Shown: piece after piece, positions 46,383-60,176 of the stretch
How the letters are laid out: the number at the start of each line of letters is the position of its first letter
Position numbering within the stretch: position 1 is the first letter of the stretch
NCBI GenBank assembly: GCA_902805475.1
Contig: CADCSX010000001.1
Span: forward strand, 3,286,001 to 3,350,000
Source: Entonaema liquescens
Lineage: Eukaryota > Ascomycota > Sordariomycetes > Xylariales > Xylariaceae
DNA length: 64,000 nt
Direction of reading: 5' to 3'
The notes under the pieces: model-generated
What the model was told of the DNA's origin: nothing
Database searches by the model: none
The model's input: only the letters and a program-made list of their open reading frames with translations
Program-made: the position numbers and the translations under genes

Positions 46383-49300
46383 ATAGATAGGGACTTTCGT
46401 AATGTAAATATAGGAGAATGGAGATGAAAGTAGATTCAAGGATTGGTATGACTACGAAGGCAACGTGATTTTGGCTATAAGAACGCTGCGCTGTTGATTC
46501 TAGCTCATGTTGTTCAAACGTAGTAGATAGGCATGTCTCTCGATAATAGAGCGCTATCATCCGTGAAATGTTATATCCATTTCTTTCTACGTTCTGGATG
46601 TAAAGGTCGTGCCCCTAACTAGGTACTTGGGGATTCCCCCGACTATATGCACGTTTGAACACTTTGTATTAGGAAATACGTTGTCTGGTACAGATTATAT
46701 TACTATAATGGCCAGTGATGTAAAATAGGATTCACGTAAGAAGCCACGCTTAGGACCAGAGTATAAGCAAACACTCAAATATCTCTATCTATAAAACTAT
46801 ACCTCAAAGACCGTCTTGATCACCCAGAAATCCCCATCTCTATTGTCCATCATACACGGCCAGTATCAAGTCAAGAACAGGCTATCTGCCTAAACACCTT
46901 CGCACATGACGCAGACAGGATGCAGAACTGCATGTATCATCCCAATCGCGTATATTTGCCAAGGAGACGTAATGCCGTCGTGGGTATATTGGGCTTCATC
47001 TACCGGCTTGGCTGGGTGTTTCCAGACCGGCTCTGGGTAAGATGCCCTGGTACGGAACGTATAATGTGTTTCAGTGTGAGAGTTAGGTATTGGTAGGGAA
47101 AAAGACGTGTATCTTATTCTGCTGGATGTATGGCAAACCTTAACGATATGCTACGGCATGTATCTGCGAAATCCCCCTGGAGTAATTGCATCAGCCTGGT
47201 TCCTAAATATGGACTTGGATATGAGTAATAAGTTGACTGGATGAATTTATGAAGTTCACTCATTGCAACAGTAAAGCCAGGGGAGAAGAAGAAGAAGCAT
47301 CGCATCAAGTTGCCTTTAGGTTGATAGGCAGTAACGCCTTCACCAGACTAACCGCCTACCTATCTAAGGTAGGTAGCTATCCCAAGTTCTTCCATCTAAC
47401 CTCCCCCTTAACGAAAGACTTGGATAGGATACGCATTTTCGCCAACAAGAAGCCCCCAAGCCCCTAAGTCATCCTATTCAGACACCGCCGTCGTAGCAAC
47501 AAACCCTTATATCGTATCGTACCTGCACGCATATGCACCGCGTAGAATTCCCACACTAGTCAGGCCACAGGCGACAGTTCGCAGCATCGCCTCGGGTTCT
47601 TCCGGACAAGCGAGCTGCTGCAAGCGAACAGTGACAGCTTGGCCACCACCTACATACGTCTATATTCCTACATGCCTACATGCCTAGCTACCTACCTATC
47701 CACCTACTAACCAATCCAATCTATCATGCATCCAAGAACCGCCTGCCGCCCCTGGCCCTAGCATTCCTTCTACCAGTTCCTCATGCATCCCGTTCCTACT
47801 CTACGTATATATGTAGGTAGGTATGTATTATGCATATATCTATCTATCAACACTTGAAGTTACTGCACTTAGGGGGTCGCATAACCCAAGGCCCGGCCCT
47901 CCGCGAATAGGAACCGCCTGTCCGGAACTTGCCGCCCAAGTGCCGGCGCAGCATTTTTCTCGACGTTGAGATTGAGATGAGCGTGCATTACATACCTATC
48001 CATCCATCCATTTACGTGCTGCGCTGATCCAAGCCACAGCTTGCATAACACAGCTTCCGCCGTTGTTCTCCTGTCTGTGTATGTATGCGCCCCCCTAGAC
48101 CCCTACATGTTTATTTACTAGGGAGACGTGAGGAAGTTTGGGGGTACAGAACAAGGACTGCGGATGCGCGGCTTGACTGACCGGCTCTGGAACCGGGGTA
48201 GTGTTACGTGCTCATGTATCTACAATGAAAAAAGGCGTAGAAATATGTAGAATAAAGATGCCAAACCAACATCTATCTATACGCACCTACCTAGGTACGT
48301 GCGTGCGCAAGTATCCATCTAGTGTATTTCTTCATCTCAACAAACCCCTCCCGCCGTGGGTTATAACAGACGTCATTATAGGGTATTTCGATTAATAAGT
48401 TTTGAGGTTAGGGGAGGGGGATGAAGAAAAAGAAAAAGGGGCCAGGCAGATGAACGAGATACATCAGGCCTAAAACGGCAATGAGCTCCCCCAATTCGAG
48501 CCAAGTGGCGATTGAGCCCGTCCGATTTGGGAAAGCTTGCGAGTCTAAAAAGGCATATAGCGCCGGTGCCAGAGCCCGGAATGGGGGTCCTCCGATGGGT
48601 TAACCTTGTCGGTAGCACAACTTTAATAGCACAAATGCATAGAATAGTGGCGGACTTGTTCGACCTGTTTTTGTTCGTGGCCGCCAATGTAGATGGGGCA
48701 TGCAAGGCAATTACACTATTTTCTTGGGGCGTTTTGGGGGCGCAGAGAGGCTACTGTGTGGTGACAAAGGTAACGGTTGGCTGAACCAGCCTTTTGGAAG
48801 TTTAGGACCATCATCGTGGTATTATTCCCGTACTAGGCGATGATGAGCAAGGCGAACAAATCTGAGAGGTTCGGACCGCCAGCTTTAGTTTCTTCGTCAT
48901 CACGGGCCGTCCTGAACGAAGACTATCTTAGGTTAGAACCTCCGCCTTGGAACTTTTGGTCAACAAGTTGAATTCTGATATCGTCGACGGTCCACTTCGC
49001 GAGTTTTGTTACTGGGAGTAAACCAGGTTTTGCTTCGCGGTGTCACGGCATTATTCCGCTGTCAGTCAGTGATATCGGTGCCAGTCTAATTAGCTGGCTA
49101 GCCGAGACTTGCGCAATGAACGCACGACCGTTAATTCCAAAGTGGACCTTACATAAGAGGTCTGTTACCGCAAGGGGCCAAAGAGACGTCATGCCTGCGA
49201 ACCGATCAAGTGGGGGATGGAATGGAACGTAAAATTAAAATCTCCGAAAGAAGGTTGGTCTAGAAGAACGTTTGCTTAATTTGGGTCGAGCGCCCGCGCT

Positions 49301-52300
49301 CTATCTCTGTGAAATGACCTTGTTGCTTTGAACCAGTAGAAGAGCGCCACAAATCGGTAAACCCCTTGTTCGAACTTCGCGGGTTGTTACTGCTAATTGC
49401 GCGGGGAGGCTGATTTATCAAAACAGCAAGGCTTGTGAACACAACACCTATCGTTGCTCGATAGTAATACGTAGTAGTCGACCAGAATGCCATTGCGCTG
49501 GGGCGAGATGGGCAACGAATTTCCCTAGCTTCGACGCACAGGTAGCAAGACGCTACCCAAGACGGTGCTCTTGAATTTACACTCCTATCTAGGTAGTTAA
49601 GCTCTTGTGATGGTCCCTCTCAACATTGGTCACTTCGTGGGGGACGAGATTGTATGGTGGTGTTTTCAAGACCCGGATAATATAATTCTTCCCACTGATG
49701 TGGATACGGTAGATGTGAATGATAGGCGCATGTATACGGTAATAAGCCGTTGTCATAAGAGTGCCATTGAAGAATGCGACTTTATATCGGGCTTGCTATA
49801 GCGACCAGCCCGCGACACATTGCCTTCTTCTCACCAAGGTTTCGGTTAGCGTCGCTACGTGATGAGAGGCCAACCCTCTCCCCGATCCGGATCTCAACAT
49901 ATTTCGGTAGTCGTGATTATGGTCGCCTGGTTGAGAGTAGTTCTATGGCACGCGGTCAGTCTAAATTTCGTCGATAAACAATCAGAACCAATAACTAGTA
50001 ACTCTAATTTATGGCGTCCAGAATCACTGGTACGCTGACGGAGCCAATGCTGCTGTCCATATTGTTTGTCAGTCCGTATATCGAATTGTTTGGTACCTAA
50101 CGGCCCTTCACGACGAACATCGCGTCACAACATCGGGTGGTGAGACTCGACGTCGGCGCAGCTGACTAGTAGAGTTTCTCGCCACATATATCGTCATCTT
50201 AAGAACAAATCTAGACTTGGGGGTATATAGTGATTACGCTCACGGAGTAGTATTACGGTGATATTGGATTTGACGGCGTACGACTGATTATTTGCGCCAA
50301 TCGCTAGCATAAGTACTTTCAGTGGTTGAAATATGTGATGGTAAAGGAAAAGGGACATCTCAATAATTCGTTCCCTCTATCGGTCCGCATCTCGAGAACA
50401 GGTGAACGGGTTTTGGCGCATGAGCAAAGTAAGTGTAACTGAGACCATCTCGACATGGGAGAAGCTCTGTCGGGCATCAAGACCAACGCTCCATATTGCA
50501 GATCCGCGGAAGCACATATGTTCTTGGTCTGGTCGAACGATTACATCCTAAACCGGAGTGCTTGCCTAAGCCGTGAACCCGGTTTGGGTTTTTCGCCGCC
50601 GCCATACTTTGTGAAGAGGTAGGGTTGCAGTATAGGCATTACCATTGACTTGGTGGTGAGTCAGGAATGTCTTGATGTAGGATTACCCACCCTCACATCT
50701 CATTGGTGTCTTCGTAATAGCAAGTTGGCTTGTATTTCCCACGATAGCCTTGCTGCAATGAAGGGTCTGTAAATGCTGATAGGATTTCTTTGCGCTACTA
50801 TCACATATATGTTTCTGATATTGGTATGACCAATGTGATGCAGCTGAGAGGTCGAGCTGAACTTGAAACATAGCTGTTGACCCAAAGCAAGTAGTGTGAT
50901 TGAAGGCCATGCTTAGATCTGCATGTCATTATGCGCATTTGCTATGGCTGCGGGTACTAGATCCACTTAGAGGATACTAGTGTAGGCGAGTGATATCGTG
51001 GCATGCCGTGACCACGATGCAGGATTATGCATCTTGCTTTTTGGAATGAAAATGACCATAGACTATGAAGAGCCCTGGTGTAACCACGCACACCTGGAAC
51101 AAGGCATCATGGCTTAGAGCTCGTTAGCTATGTAATCTAGCCTTCAAGCCTCTTTTAGGATTATCGTGCAGGTGTGCCCAACCAACAGTATGCTCTCAGC
51201 CGTACCTTAAAGGCTTACTACTTGCATGAGGGCGGCAGGACATACAAGATTACGCAGGAACGAATATTGACCATGGGATCTATCCTGCGGGGTACCTTTT
51301 TCAGTAATGGGTTGTGATGGTGTGCTTCACTAATAAAAAGCAGACCAGAACGTCGGGACGTCTGAAGGATTCAGAAATGTAAGACTGGCGGTCAAATATT
51401 GGAGTAGGCTGTCAATATTGAAGTTGAGAAGTTAAGAAGTTGAAGGATGAAATGGAGAACTGACGAATGAGGAGAGAGAAAAGGACATTGAGAGTGGGTC
51501 ATACGTGGCTAGTTTAGTGCGTAGGGCTACCAAATAAAAGGTTCCTTATGTGCCACACCTTACCATACATGTAGCCTATGGTCCATAGGTAGTACCTAGA
51601 ATTAGGTACATGTCCGTCCCCCCCAATTGCTCTCGTATTAGCTAACAAGCCTTACACGTATTATTACCCGTAAGGGATGAATATCCGGCCAAGCTCTAAA
51701 AATGATAGCCCTCATGTACAATATATGCAAGCACTTTAGGTGTTTACATCAAAATGCCCGTTAGGTGACCGACAGCCCAACCTAAATTAGATTCGATATA
51801 TCGTCATCGTGGAAAAGCAACCTGCATCTAACCATGCCGAGCAACCCCACGACCTGTCAGGTACGCTGCATTCGCGCTGCTGCAAGGGCGTTTGTACGTA
51901 ATCTTGAACTGCATATATCAATAGGTACCTACTCCAACAAACATGGCTAACTACCTAGGTACCTAACCTATCTATATGTATGTAGACTCGGTAGGTGAAT
52001 TTATAATTCTCGTGTCTGTCTTAAACAGATGTAGTCTCATGCCGTTCCGAGACAAGGCTGAACCGCGTGCTACACAAACGCGATAATTCATCGGCCAGCC
52101 TACATATGTAAGTCATTTCCATGCCCCCTAATGCATGTACATCAACCTAAGGGCTACTACCAGCCTGCCGTCCAGGCTACCCTAACGCTCCCTTGCGTTG
52201 CTACGCCCCGGGGATGCATTCGTTATCGAGTCATGTGGGCTGGATTTATTCGACGGGCTATGTATTAGCTTGCTTATCAAAGAGGATTGTATGATGTTAG

Positions 52301-55300
52301 GAACTTGATCAATTTATCGTGTCGTATAACCAATACGCGCCAGAACATATCCAAACGTGTAAGCCCTACGAAAGTGAACCCTGAACCAACATCGCATCAC
52401 GATGGGTCGGAGAATTAATGATTTTGTTTGTTGTCCCAACTCTTCGAGGCGGAGTATATGAGCCGATAGCGAGAAGGGGGAGAATGGGATATTCCCAGTT
52501 TTTTCAAGCTTGCTTTGTCTCCGCAGCCTTTTACTATCAATAGCACGCATACGATTTAGAAATTGCAAGTCAAAGCTTCTTGCTTTGCCGTGCACATACG
52601 AGATCATCAGGAGAGTTTTCGGTCTTCGGCTTAGCAGAGCTGACGACGATTTTTTTGGGTGTGCTTTGACTTTTCTAGCGGACCTTTCGGCGGCCAACAC
52701 CACTAACCCCCCTGGCTAGCCTACTTGTAGCTGTAAGCCGTAGGTAGAGCACTAATCCGGGGAGGGATGATGAGCGATGACATCTGCTCGTATGATATCT
52801 TCCATGGGTGAGAGTGGCTGAGTTTATTCGCGTACCTGAAGATAGACGCTTTTGGGTTGTGTCTGGAGAAAGATGATTATCATTTTATTATTTCTGGTGT
52901 ATGACCATCGGCGATTTTTACTTAGATGTACGAAATATCGGAGCTTGGGCCACGGTCGGCCAACCGATATCCGTACGCAAATGGCAAGACTAGGTTAGCT
53001 AAGGTAAGTAACGGAGTTAACGGGATCGGTTGCGGTTAATTATGGGGGCCAATGGCCATGTACATATGTACCTAAATACGCATTTCTTAAAGTGCTTCTA
53101 AATTTTTTAACAAGATTAATAGCGTACCAACTTATTCCGTTACATCGTCCATCGCCCATCGACGCTTATTTCTGTCGTGAAATTACATTGTGGCATTCGC
53201 CCAATTTACACTATGAGCCTCAGGAGATTTTTAAGCTTGACCGCTCTTCTGGCCTGGTCATTTGATCGATTTTTCTCAACACCATAACCAAAATATCGAG
53301 AATATCTTCGTGTAGCTCGTAATAAACGGCCGATTAAGTATTTCGGAGCCGAAGCCTTTCTGGCCATGCTCCGGCTCTACATAACCAATCTCACGTATTC
53401 AGTATTTACCTATTATGTATCTATGTAGTTGGGCGAGGCTCTAGATACCTAGACTAGGAGGGCACATTAGTAGCTCAATAGTCCTAGACCAATGGCAGTC
53501 ATACACGACGGCCCCAGCTCTTGTTTCATAACCTGCGGGTTGAAAAGCGTGAAATATTCTTCACCTAGCCTTAATCAACTACTATTCGCTAGGTCGATTA
53601 GATAGGTGAGGAGATCTTGGTAGCTTTCCTTGTTTGACAGGGTGTTGTAGTTACAATAGGAATCAGGAATCGAGCAGGATTAAATCTTCCGGACTATGGG
53701 GTCCGAAAAAGAAAGGGTATCCGCCCAATGGTAGTTCACACGACCACCGAACCGCTCAACGGAGGTTGCAATACTTCGAGGTCGGGTAACAATTGGACCG
53801 AAAGTGGTTGTCGATTCTTCTGAACACAGCATCGAAGCACGACGTTATGGCTTGTTTCGACTTTCTTACTATTGATGACGTATATCGGTATATGGATTTT
53901 CTGTTCAAGACAACGCCGGCAGTCGGTAGCGATACCAGAAATTATAGATACTTGCTTTTGTTTTTAGGATCGGTCCGTATAAGTCATTGTCTCGTCATAT
54001 CTAGTCGGTGGCTTAGCCCGGTCTCTTCTCCGGCAATAATATAGAAATCTCGATTGACATCCGGATGAGATATTGACTAGAGACAATTGCGAATGAGGCT
54101 TGTCGCATTTCGATTTGCGCAGAGGAGAGCTTTTACCTGGACTAAAGAGGTTGCACGATGTTAGACTCACATTAACGGACAACAGCTCAGCCTGGTTAGC
54201 TCGCCCTTCCGATTTTCTCATGCAGTGGCGAGCATCATGCACCGTAGACTCAGGACATGCAGAGACCGAACGGCGGGTTTCATTCACCCTACCTTCCTAC
54301 CTACATTAGGCCCAAGCAGGCAAAGTCAAGTCAGCAAACGCCTCCGAGACAAGACGCATACGCGATCGACGAATCCCACGCCCACGATAGCACGCACGTT
54401 TCTAGCACGTTGACGCTCCGGAAGGGAGGGGGGAGGTCAGATTGGCTTGACGGACCCTGCCTAATATACTCAATGTGTGGGAGCGTGTAACCCGGTTCCC
54501 ACAAGTTGTGACAGAGATGCCGATGCGAGGGCCCGTTTTCGGTAGTCGAGGAGAGACAAGAAAAGTTACTCAACCCGGCCTTGAGAGCGCTACCATTCGC
54601 CAGATCCGGAGAACCCCTCCTCTCCTCCTTTCTGGTCCTGCATACCTTTGCTCCTAAGCTCGACTGAGGCTAGTTCAGTTTATTCACACCATCCCCCGCC
54701 TAATCCACGAGGTCCTGCCCTTGGAAGAAGTGCGTTTTAGCTCTCTTATTCGCCAGGACCTACCATTTATGCCTCGCGTACCTGAATCTTAGTAGAAGCC
54801 CTATCAGGGAAACAGGACTAAACGCATCCCCAAAGTAGGTAGGTGAAGAAAGGCTGCAGCCAAGGTCATGTCTCAAAAATTGAAAAGAAGGGCCGCAAAC
54901 ACCTGGCGCCTTTCGTGGGCCATGTTCCTGAATAAGTCGACATCGACTTGGCCCTACCGAGCTTAACCACACTTTGAACAGTGTGCACCATGCACGTATG
55001 TAATCCGTAAATCGTAAATCGTGGGATGTGATGGGGCCGAAGTTGGGGCCAGTTGGGGGAGAGCGCCATAGAAGCGTAAAGCCTTCAAATTCCGTACTGG
55101 GAAATTCCTAATGGTCTGGGCAAAGGGTCAGGTACCCTTTGATACTGTACAGATTTCTTCGTACATAGTAAACCTAGCTCTTTTTGCGCGGCCGTGGGTC
55201 TGACCATGAAATGCAACCCTTGCTAGGTTCTCTATTATCCGAGGGCGCCAACTCTAAGACTAAGCTACCCCCTGTCTTATCTGGGATCAATGTTAGAGAG

Positions 55301-56379
55301 GTATCATGAGGTGCAGCAACAGCAGCGCTCTGCCGTGCGGCGGCGATCGTCTGCAAGTCCAAACCCAAGGTCCCCCCTCCAACCATCTTTAATAAGGTCG
55401 AGGTGCTGCAGCTGATCGATTACGAAGGAATCTTCTGAATGAGTCTTTCGGGAACCCCCAGTATCGACCAAGCGATGGGCCTTTTTTGCCCATTCCCAGC
55501 CTCATCAACTCATCTTCTAGGCTCTTGTCGATCGCTGTGATGGGTCCCAGTATTAGTCTTGGAATACATACCCACACACATGTTCTCGAAACAACCCGCG
55601 CGAAAACACACCTGGACTTTACATATAATAAGTTCCCCTTGTTAAAAGCAGGCAACGCAGCTTATACCACACCCACGTCGTATGTACGCCGCACTAAGAT
55701 CCACTCCCTCTAAATTACAAGCGCACACCCTCTTCGGCGGGCGTTGTCCACATTTCCCTACGGCATGGTGTGGTATTAACCCCCCCGTAAAGCCGGTCCT
55801 GGTGAATGGTCTCCTCTCCTCCACGCAGGTGGGAATATCAAGATCTCCTGCCCCCCTCTCTCCCGTCATTTCTCTCTAGCGTGGGTTTCCTCTGCGCACG
55901 GCTCCGTTCCGCCCAGCAGCAGCACCAGCAAGAAAGAAAAAGTCACCCTGGGTATAGAGCCTGCGCTCTTATACATATGGGTGGTATACCGTAATTTCGT
56001 ATTTCGCCAGTCCTTCGTTTCAAGTTTTGGTCTCCAGCGGGGATTCCCTTCCCCTTCTTGCCTGAAGAGAGACCAGCTTTATTGTAGACTGAATATCAAG
56101 CTTATTCTTCCCTGTTTCCGCCGCCCCTCAAACTCCAACCCGCTACTGAGTGAGAGAGACACTCATTAAGTGTTAGTTAATTTCTTCTTACCTGTTTTCC
56201 CTAACAATCAAGCTGTCATTTTCTTTGTCTTAATTTCGCACGATTTATGCTACGAGTTATTCATAACAGCCAGGCGGGCCAATGGCTGAATGTGATTTCT
56301 CATCGATTATCTACGTGGTGATGAGCATTGATGGCTATTCGTCCAGCTGCGCTGAGACTAATGACTGGAGACGCTCGCC
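46383..56379. other. 10-kb stretch without recognisable genes
   Basis: Only short open frames are present, none with a motif I know. Fragments with protein-like composition include 49607-49801 plus, 55174-55386 minus and 55389-55655 minus (LILGPITAIDKSLEDELM), but neither neighbours nor splice sites make genes of them. TACCTACC/TATCTATC-type short repeats are frequent, for example 47640-47710 and 47810-47850. No tRNA, rRNA or transposon ends were recognised. Confidence 0.45.
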
Positions 56380-57869
56380 ATGAAATTTGTTACGATCTTT
56401 CTTTTACTGGGCTTACCTGGTGTAGCTCGAACTTCACAATTACATGCTCGACAGGATGGCCCAAGTGGGAACTTTACGGGAGTTCTGCCATCGCCAAGTC
56501 CGGGCATCCAGAAGGGTTCGTTAAGGGCACACGGCGTTGATTTCCGTGACATAGAAACTTCCGTAAACCAATATACTAACTTCATTCTTTAGAACCCTCG
56601 GCACCTTCACTGGTAGCCACTTCGTTACGGGTTGCCATTCCGTCGAGCGCCAGCAAGGAGGAGCGCGGCCCACGAGATCCTGACGGTATCGGTCCTCAGG
56701 GTCCGCCACCTGAGCCCGCTCCTGGAAGTCCGATTCCTCCAGTGGAACGGCCACCACCGGCAGAGAATCCTGCTGGTCCAGCAGTGACATCAACTATTGT
56801 TGAAGTTGAAACCGTGCTTGGCACAACGACACTCGCTCTCACTTCACCAACTACTCCAACTACTGTAGCTTTGCCCGAAACTCCATCGGCTCAGCTCACG
56901 ACTATCATTACGACAAATTCTAGGTCGACGAAATTATCCTCGCCGACCACTTTCCTTACCTCTAAAACCACACCCAGTGTTACTAGCTCAACACTAAGTG
57001 TGGACTCTAAAATCACAGCCATTACGCCGACTTCTAACATTATTTCCTCGACAACCGGAACAGCCACGATGAGCAGTTCTACCCCAGCTCCCAGCAATGT
57101 CAGCTCGAATGATAGTGGGAGCGGAAGTTCAACATTAACTATTGTCCTTAGCACGGTTCTGAGCATCGCAGGTGTAGTTCTGATTGCAGTGGCAGCCTAT
57201 TTATGTACCGGCAATCGGCGGAGAAGATTACCAATGTTTAACAGAGGCATCACACCGATCGGGGACGATGAGATAGCAACGTGGAAATCGAATCGATCAG
57301 CAGAGAAGGTCAATAGGTATACAACTCGACCGACTCACTCGCAGAACGGATCGACATCTGCATCTACGAGAAGAGCGCCAAGCCTAATCCAGTATCAAAA
57401 CGGTACGCGGCCGTCGCTCGAAGTAGTATCTCCTAGGTCATTTATCGGCGACAAGAATAGTTTTGACCTACCGCAAATTCCCGGGGCTGTATTAGCACGG
57501 GCACCAAATGCACGATCTGGTCTAACAGATGAGGCGGTTCCTGGAGACGACCCATTCCTACCAACGCCGAGACGACACCCGTCGAGACTACATAAACTCC
57601 CGCCGAATTCGCCAGCGATGAATAATCGGAAAGGATCGCGCAGCAACAGTCTAAGAAGTTTTTCTGAACCTTCGTGGCGGGATAGTGCGGTAGAGACGTC
57701 GCCTCCTAGAGGTTCGAGCGAAGGCTACATGCGAAGTCATCGCATCTACTCGAATTCACCACTTCCGCCACCGCCGAGATTATCGTTCGGCGAAAACGAG
57801 CAATTTACGGGGTTATCGCCGCCCCCGTCGCGGCGGAATGAAAATACAATCGGATTGGCTGTAGGTTGA
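56380..57869 (+). CDS. Secreted-end Ser/Thr-rich single-pass membrane protein
   Basis: Two exons (56380-56515 and 56593-57869) give 470 residues; the intron has GTTCGT and TTCTTTAG ends. The N-terminus MKFVTIFLLLGLPGVARTSQ is a signal peptide, followed by HARQDG. A Pro-rich segment (about residues 65-110) and a long Ser/Thr-rich ectodomain (to about 222), likely O-mannosylated, precede a membrane span at about 224-249 (STLTIVLSTVLSIAGVVLIA) and a basic stop-transfer RRRR. The cytoplasmic tail of about 220 residues is rich in Ser, Pro and Arg. This is the layout of fungal MID2/WSC-type cell-surface sensors, but I see no WSC cysteine module, so only the topology is claimed. If the intron is retained, a short product ending within it after about 70 residues would result. 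Confidence 0.8.
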
Positions 57870-59892
57870 GAATTGCGATCTACCATTTATGTCGACATTC
57901 AAGTCCCATCCCTGTCGGTTTCACATCTAAACCTTGGGGATTTGCCGGGGTGTGAATCTAAACGTGCTTCGTTTGTTTCAGCCTTTGAGCTTGCCTAAGG
58001 GAATTAAGAAGGTCCGGCTCGACTATCCTTGCGCATCATTGAAGAATGAAGAAACAACACTTTTATCATACACGTGCATCTTCGAAGGAATGAAACCGAA
58101 CAGGGAGAACCGTGCGCTCTCACTTGTTCGGGTTGCGTAAATGTCAGCCTCGCCCTAGAAACTGCATATTAGCCAACCAATAGCAAGTCCCTCTACCTCA
58201 CTTGTCAGCTTCATGCCCCTTTTCGATGCATCTACATGATGCCATTTCTTTTAATCACACCGACTTCTTGCCTTCGTGGCGTTACGCCGACAGCAACAAT
58301 ACATCTTTTTAATTGCAATTTTATTTCTTCTTCATCAGGAGTTTTTGGAAACGTCAAGACGCGAGAAACGCGAGACACGGAGGATATACCCCAGACTTTT
58401 TTTTTTGTGTGTTTTACCCTGAAAGCTTGTTAACGAAGCATTATGGCTTTCCTCTTAAGAGGAAATTAAGAAGATGGCATTTTTGCATTGGTTATGGGAT
58501 CAGCATGGGGCAACATCTTGATGGTTTATCGTTATGTCATTGAAGATATGACGACGTCGCATTATGAGAAGCTCAAGAAAAAGCAGAGCGACAGCAGCGG
58601 AGATTTCTGGTCTCATTGAACCCACTAGGGAAATGAGACTTTGGTGTCTTGAGCAGAGGAGGCCATTTTGGAAGTAAATCCACAGAATCCTCAATTCTCC
58701 AGCGACTTATTAGATTCGGATTGTAGATAGAAACTACACTCGTAGTTGGCTTGAAGCCTACTACTATTCAATTACATAGTTTAATTGAAACCAAGTAAAG
58801 TACCATTCTTACCTTGTGGTCCAGTATTCATTGTATCCATTGTGTGACGCTAAAGAGAATGATGATCTAAAATATCTTAGTTTCTATTGGTGATGCTTTG
58901 AAAACAAGCTTTAAGTCTTTGCTAGCTTCGAGCTTCTGTCGTCGTGAAATTACAGTTAATGCTAGACTCGGCTCAAATTTCCGTCTGTCCGGAATCTGCG
59001 AAATGAAACGCATGCCGAATCACAACGTTGCAGAAGGAGAAGATGGGGGCCGTTACGGAGCGGTCACAACTGGGGGTATCCTGGGAATCTCGTGGATCCG
59101 CGATCACATCACGATCGTGGTCTCTCGTGTCTGCCACGTTTTATTACCATGCTCCTCAGTGTTCGTGATTCATGCGTGTGATATTTGTCGTTGTCGCAAT
59201 TCTATCTGTGATTACCGTTAGCCCTGCAGCCGATCAAACATTCTTCCCCGGGGCGGATTGCTTAAGTGGGTATGTTTTATGCGGCATATTCCGTTGCCGT
59301 TCAGCGTTATTTCTACTGACTGTGTGTATGGATTTGCTTTTTCCCGCGTTCCGGTAGTTGACAAGTAACGCATATTGATGTTCTTGTCTTACTACACAAC
59401 ACTTTACATTTCGGCTCTTTTTTTTTTTTTTTTTTTTTTTTCAATGGCATGTAAAGTTACCAAACTAAGTGGATGTTTATCGTGGACTATCTCGTCTCTT
59501 ATAAAAACTAGTCCTTGTTGAATTGATAGGAACTTTTAAGCGTTATAATATGCTGCGTGAGCATGTTGAAATAATATGTCATTGAGCTTGGAACTTTGAA
59601 GTGGTGATAAGCATCTTAACTGGTTCTTATAAAAATGTTTGTAATTGTGATAACTAGTTATAGTAAAACTATTTGTTGGATTTTAACCAATTGAAAAAGA
59701 GATTGCTTCAAGATAATATATGTTGATGCTGTTATATGAATGCTCAATGGGATTGACATGAAGGAGAAAACTTTAGAAATTACCTAAGGTATCAAATGAT
59801 AATAAGAAGAGCAGAAAAAACTTTAACTATTAGATAACGAGTTGGGTTACTAAAGAGTAAAGCTCCTTCCCAACCTTATCAGAAAGCTCTTT
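57870..59892. other. Spacer between membrane-protein gene and DPB4-like gene
   Basis: No recognised gene. A T tract lies at 59418-59441. A weak candidate for a very short secreted peptide starts at 59172: signal-like MRVIFVVVAILSVITVSPAA followed by a GTATGT donor-like site near 59269. Splicing there would end the protein immediately, so it is not called as a gene. Confidence 0.4.
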
Positions 59893-59898
59893 ACGCGT
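59893..59898. promoter_or_regulatory. MluI cell-cycle box (MCB) upstream of DPB4-like gene
   Basis: An exact palindromic ACGCGT lies 279 bp before the DPB4 start codon, with related GCGCGTC and CACGCGCC words within the next 45 bp. In yeasts the MBF complex binds ACGCGT to drive G1/S expression of replication genes. A role here is inferred from that and from the gene's identity. Confidence 0.5.
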
Positions 59899-60176
59899 CT
59901 GAAGCGCGTCAAAACGTGGGGCACGCGCCACTAGTTCGAATAATCCTATGGTGCTACGATGCAGCATAACCCAATTGCACCTTCTCCATCCCTCAACTCG
60001 ACCAGTAACTACGACCAGTAACTACGGCCAGTAAATCAATTGGCTATTTGACTTAACGTGCAGTCACAATTCTTCTTTATTTTTAACCTGCGCCATAATT
60101 AGTGGCATCTTTTCTCGATACGGTTTTTTTGTCTCCCAATTGCACGGTCCCGGTTCACTACCTAAACCTTACAACC

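Noticed and set aside
45744..46439. 231-codon minus-strand ORF
   Set aside because: It is antisense to the RNB/S1 end of DIS3 and rich in His/Arg as expected from reverse reading of GC-rich codons.
59172..59357. Small secreted peptide
   Set aside because: The signal-like start is followed either by an unspliced hydrophobic read or by splicing straight into a stop; too weak to call.
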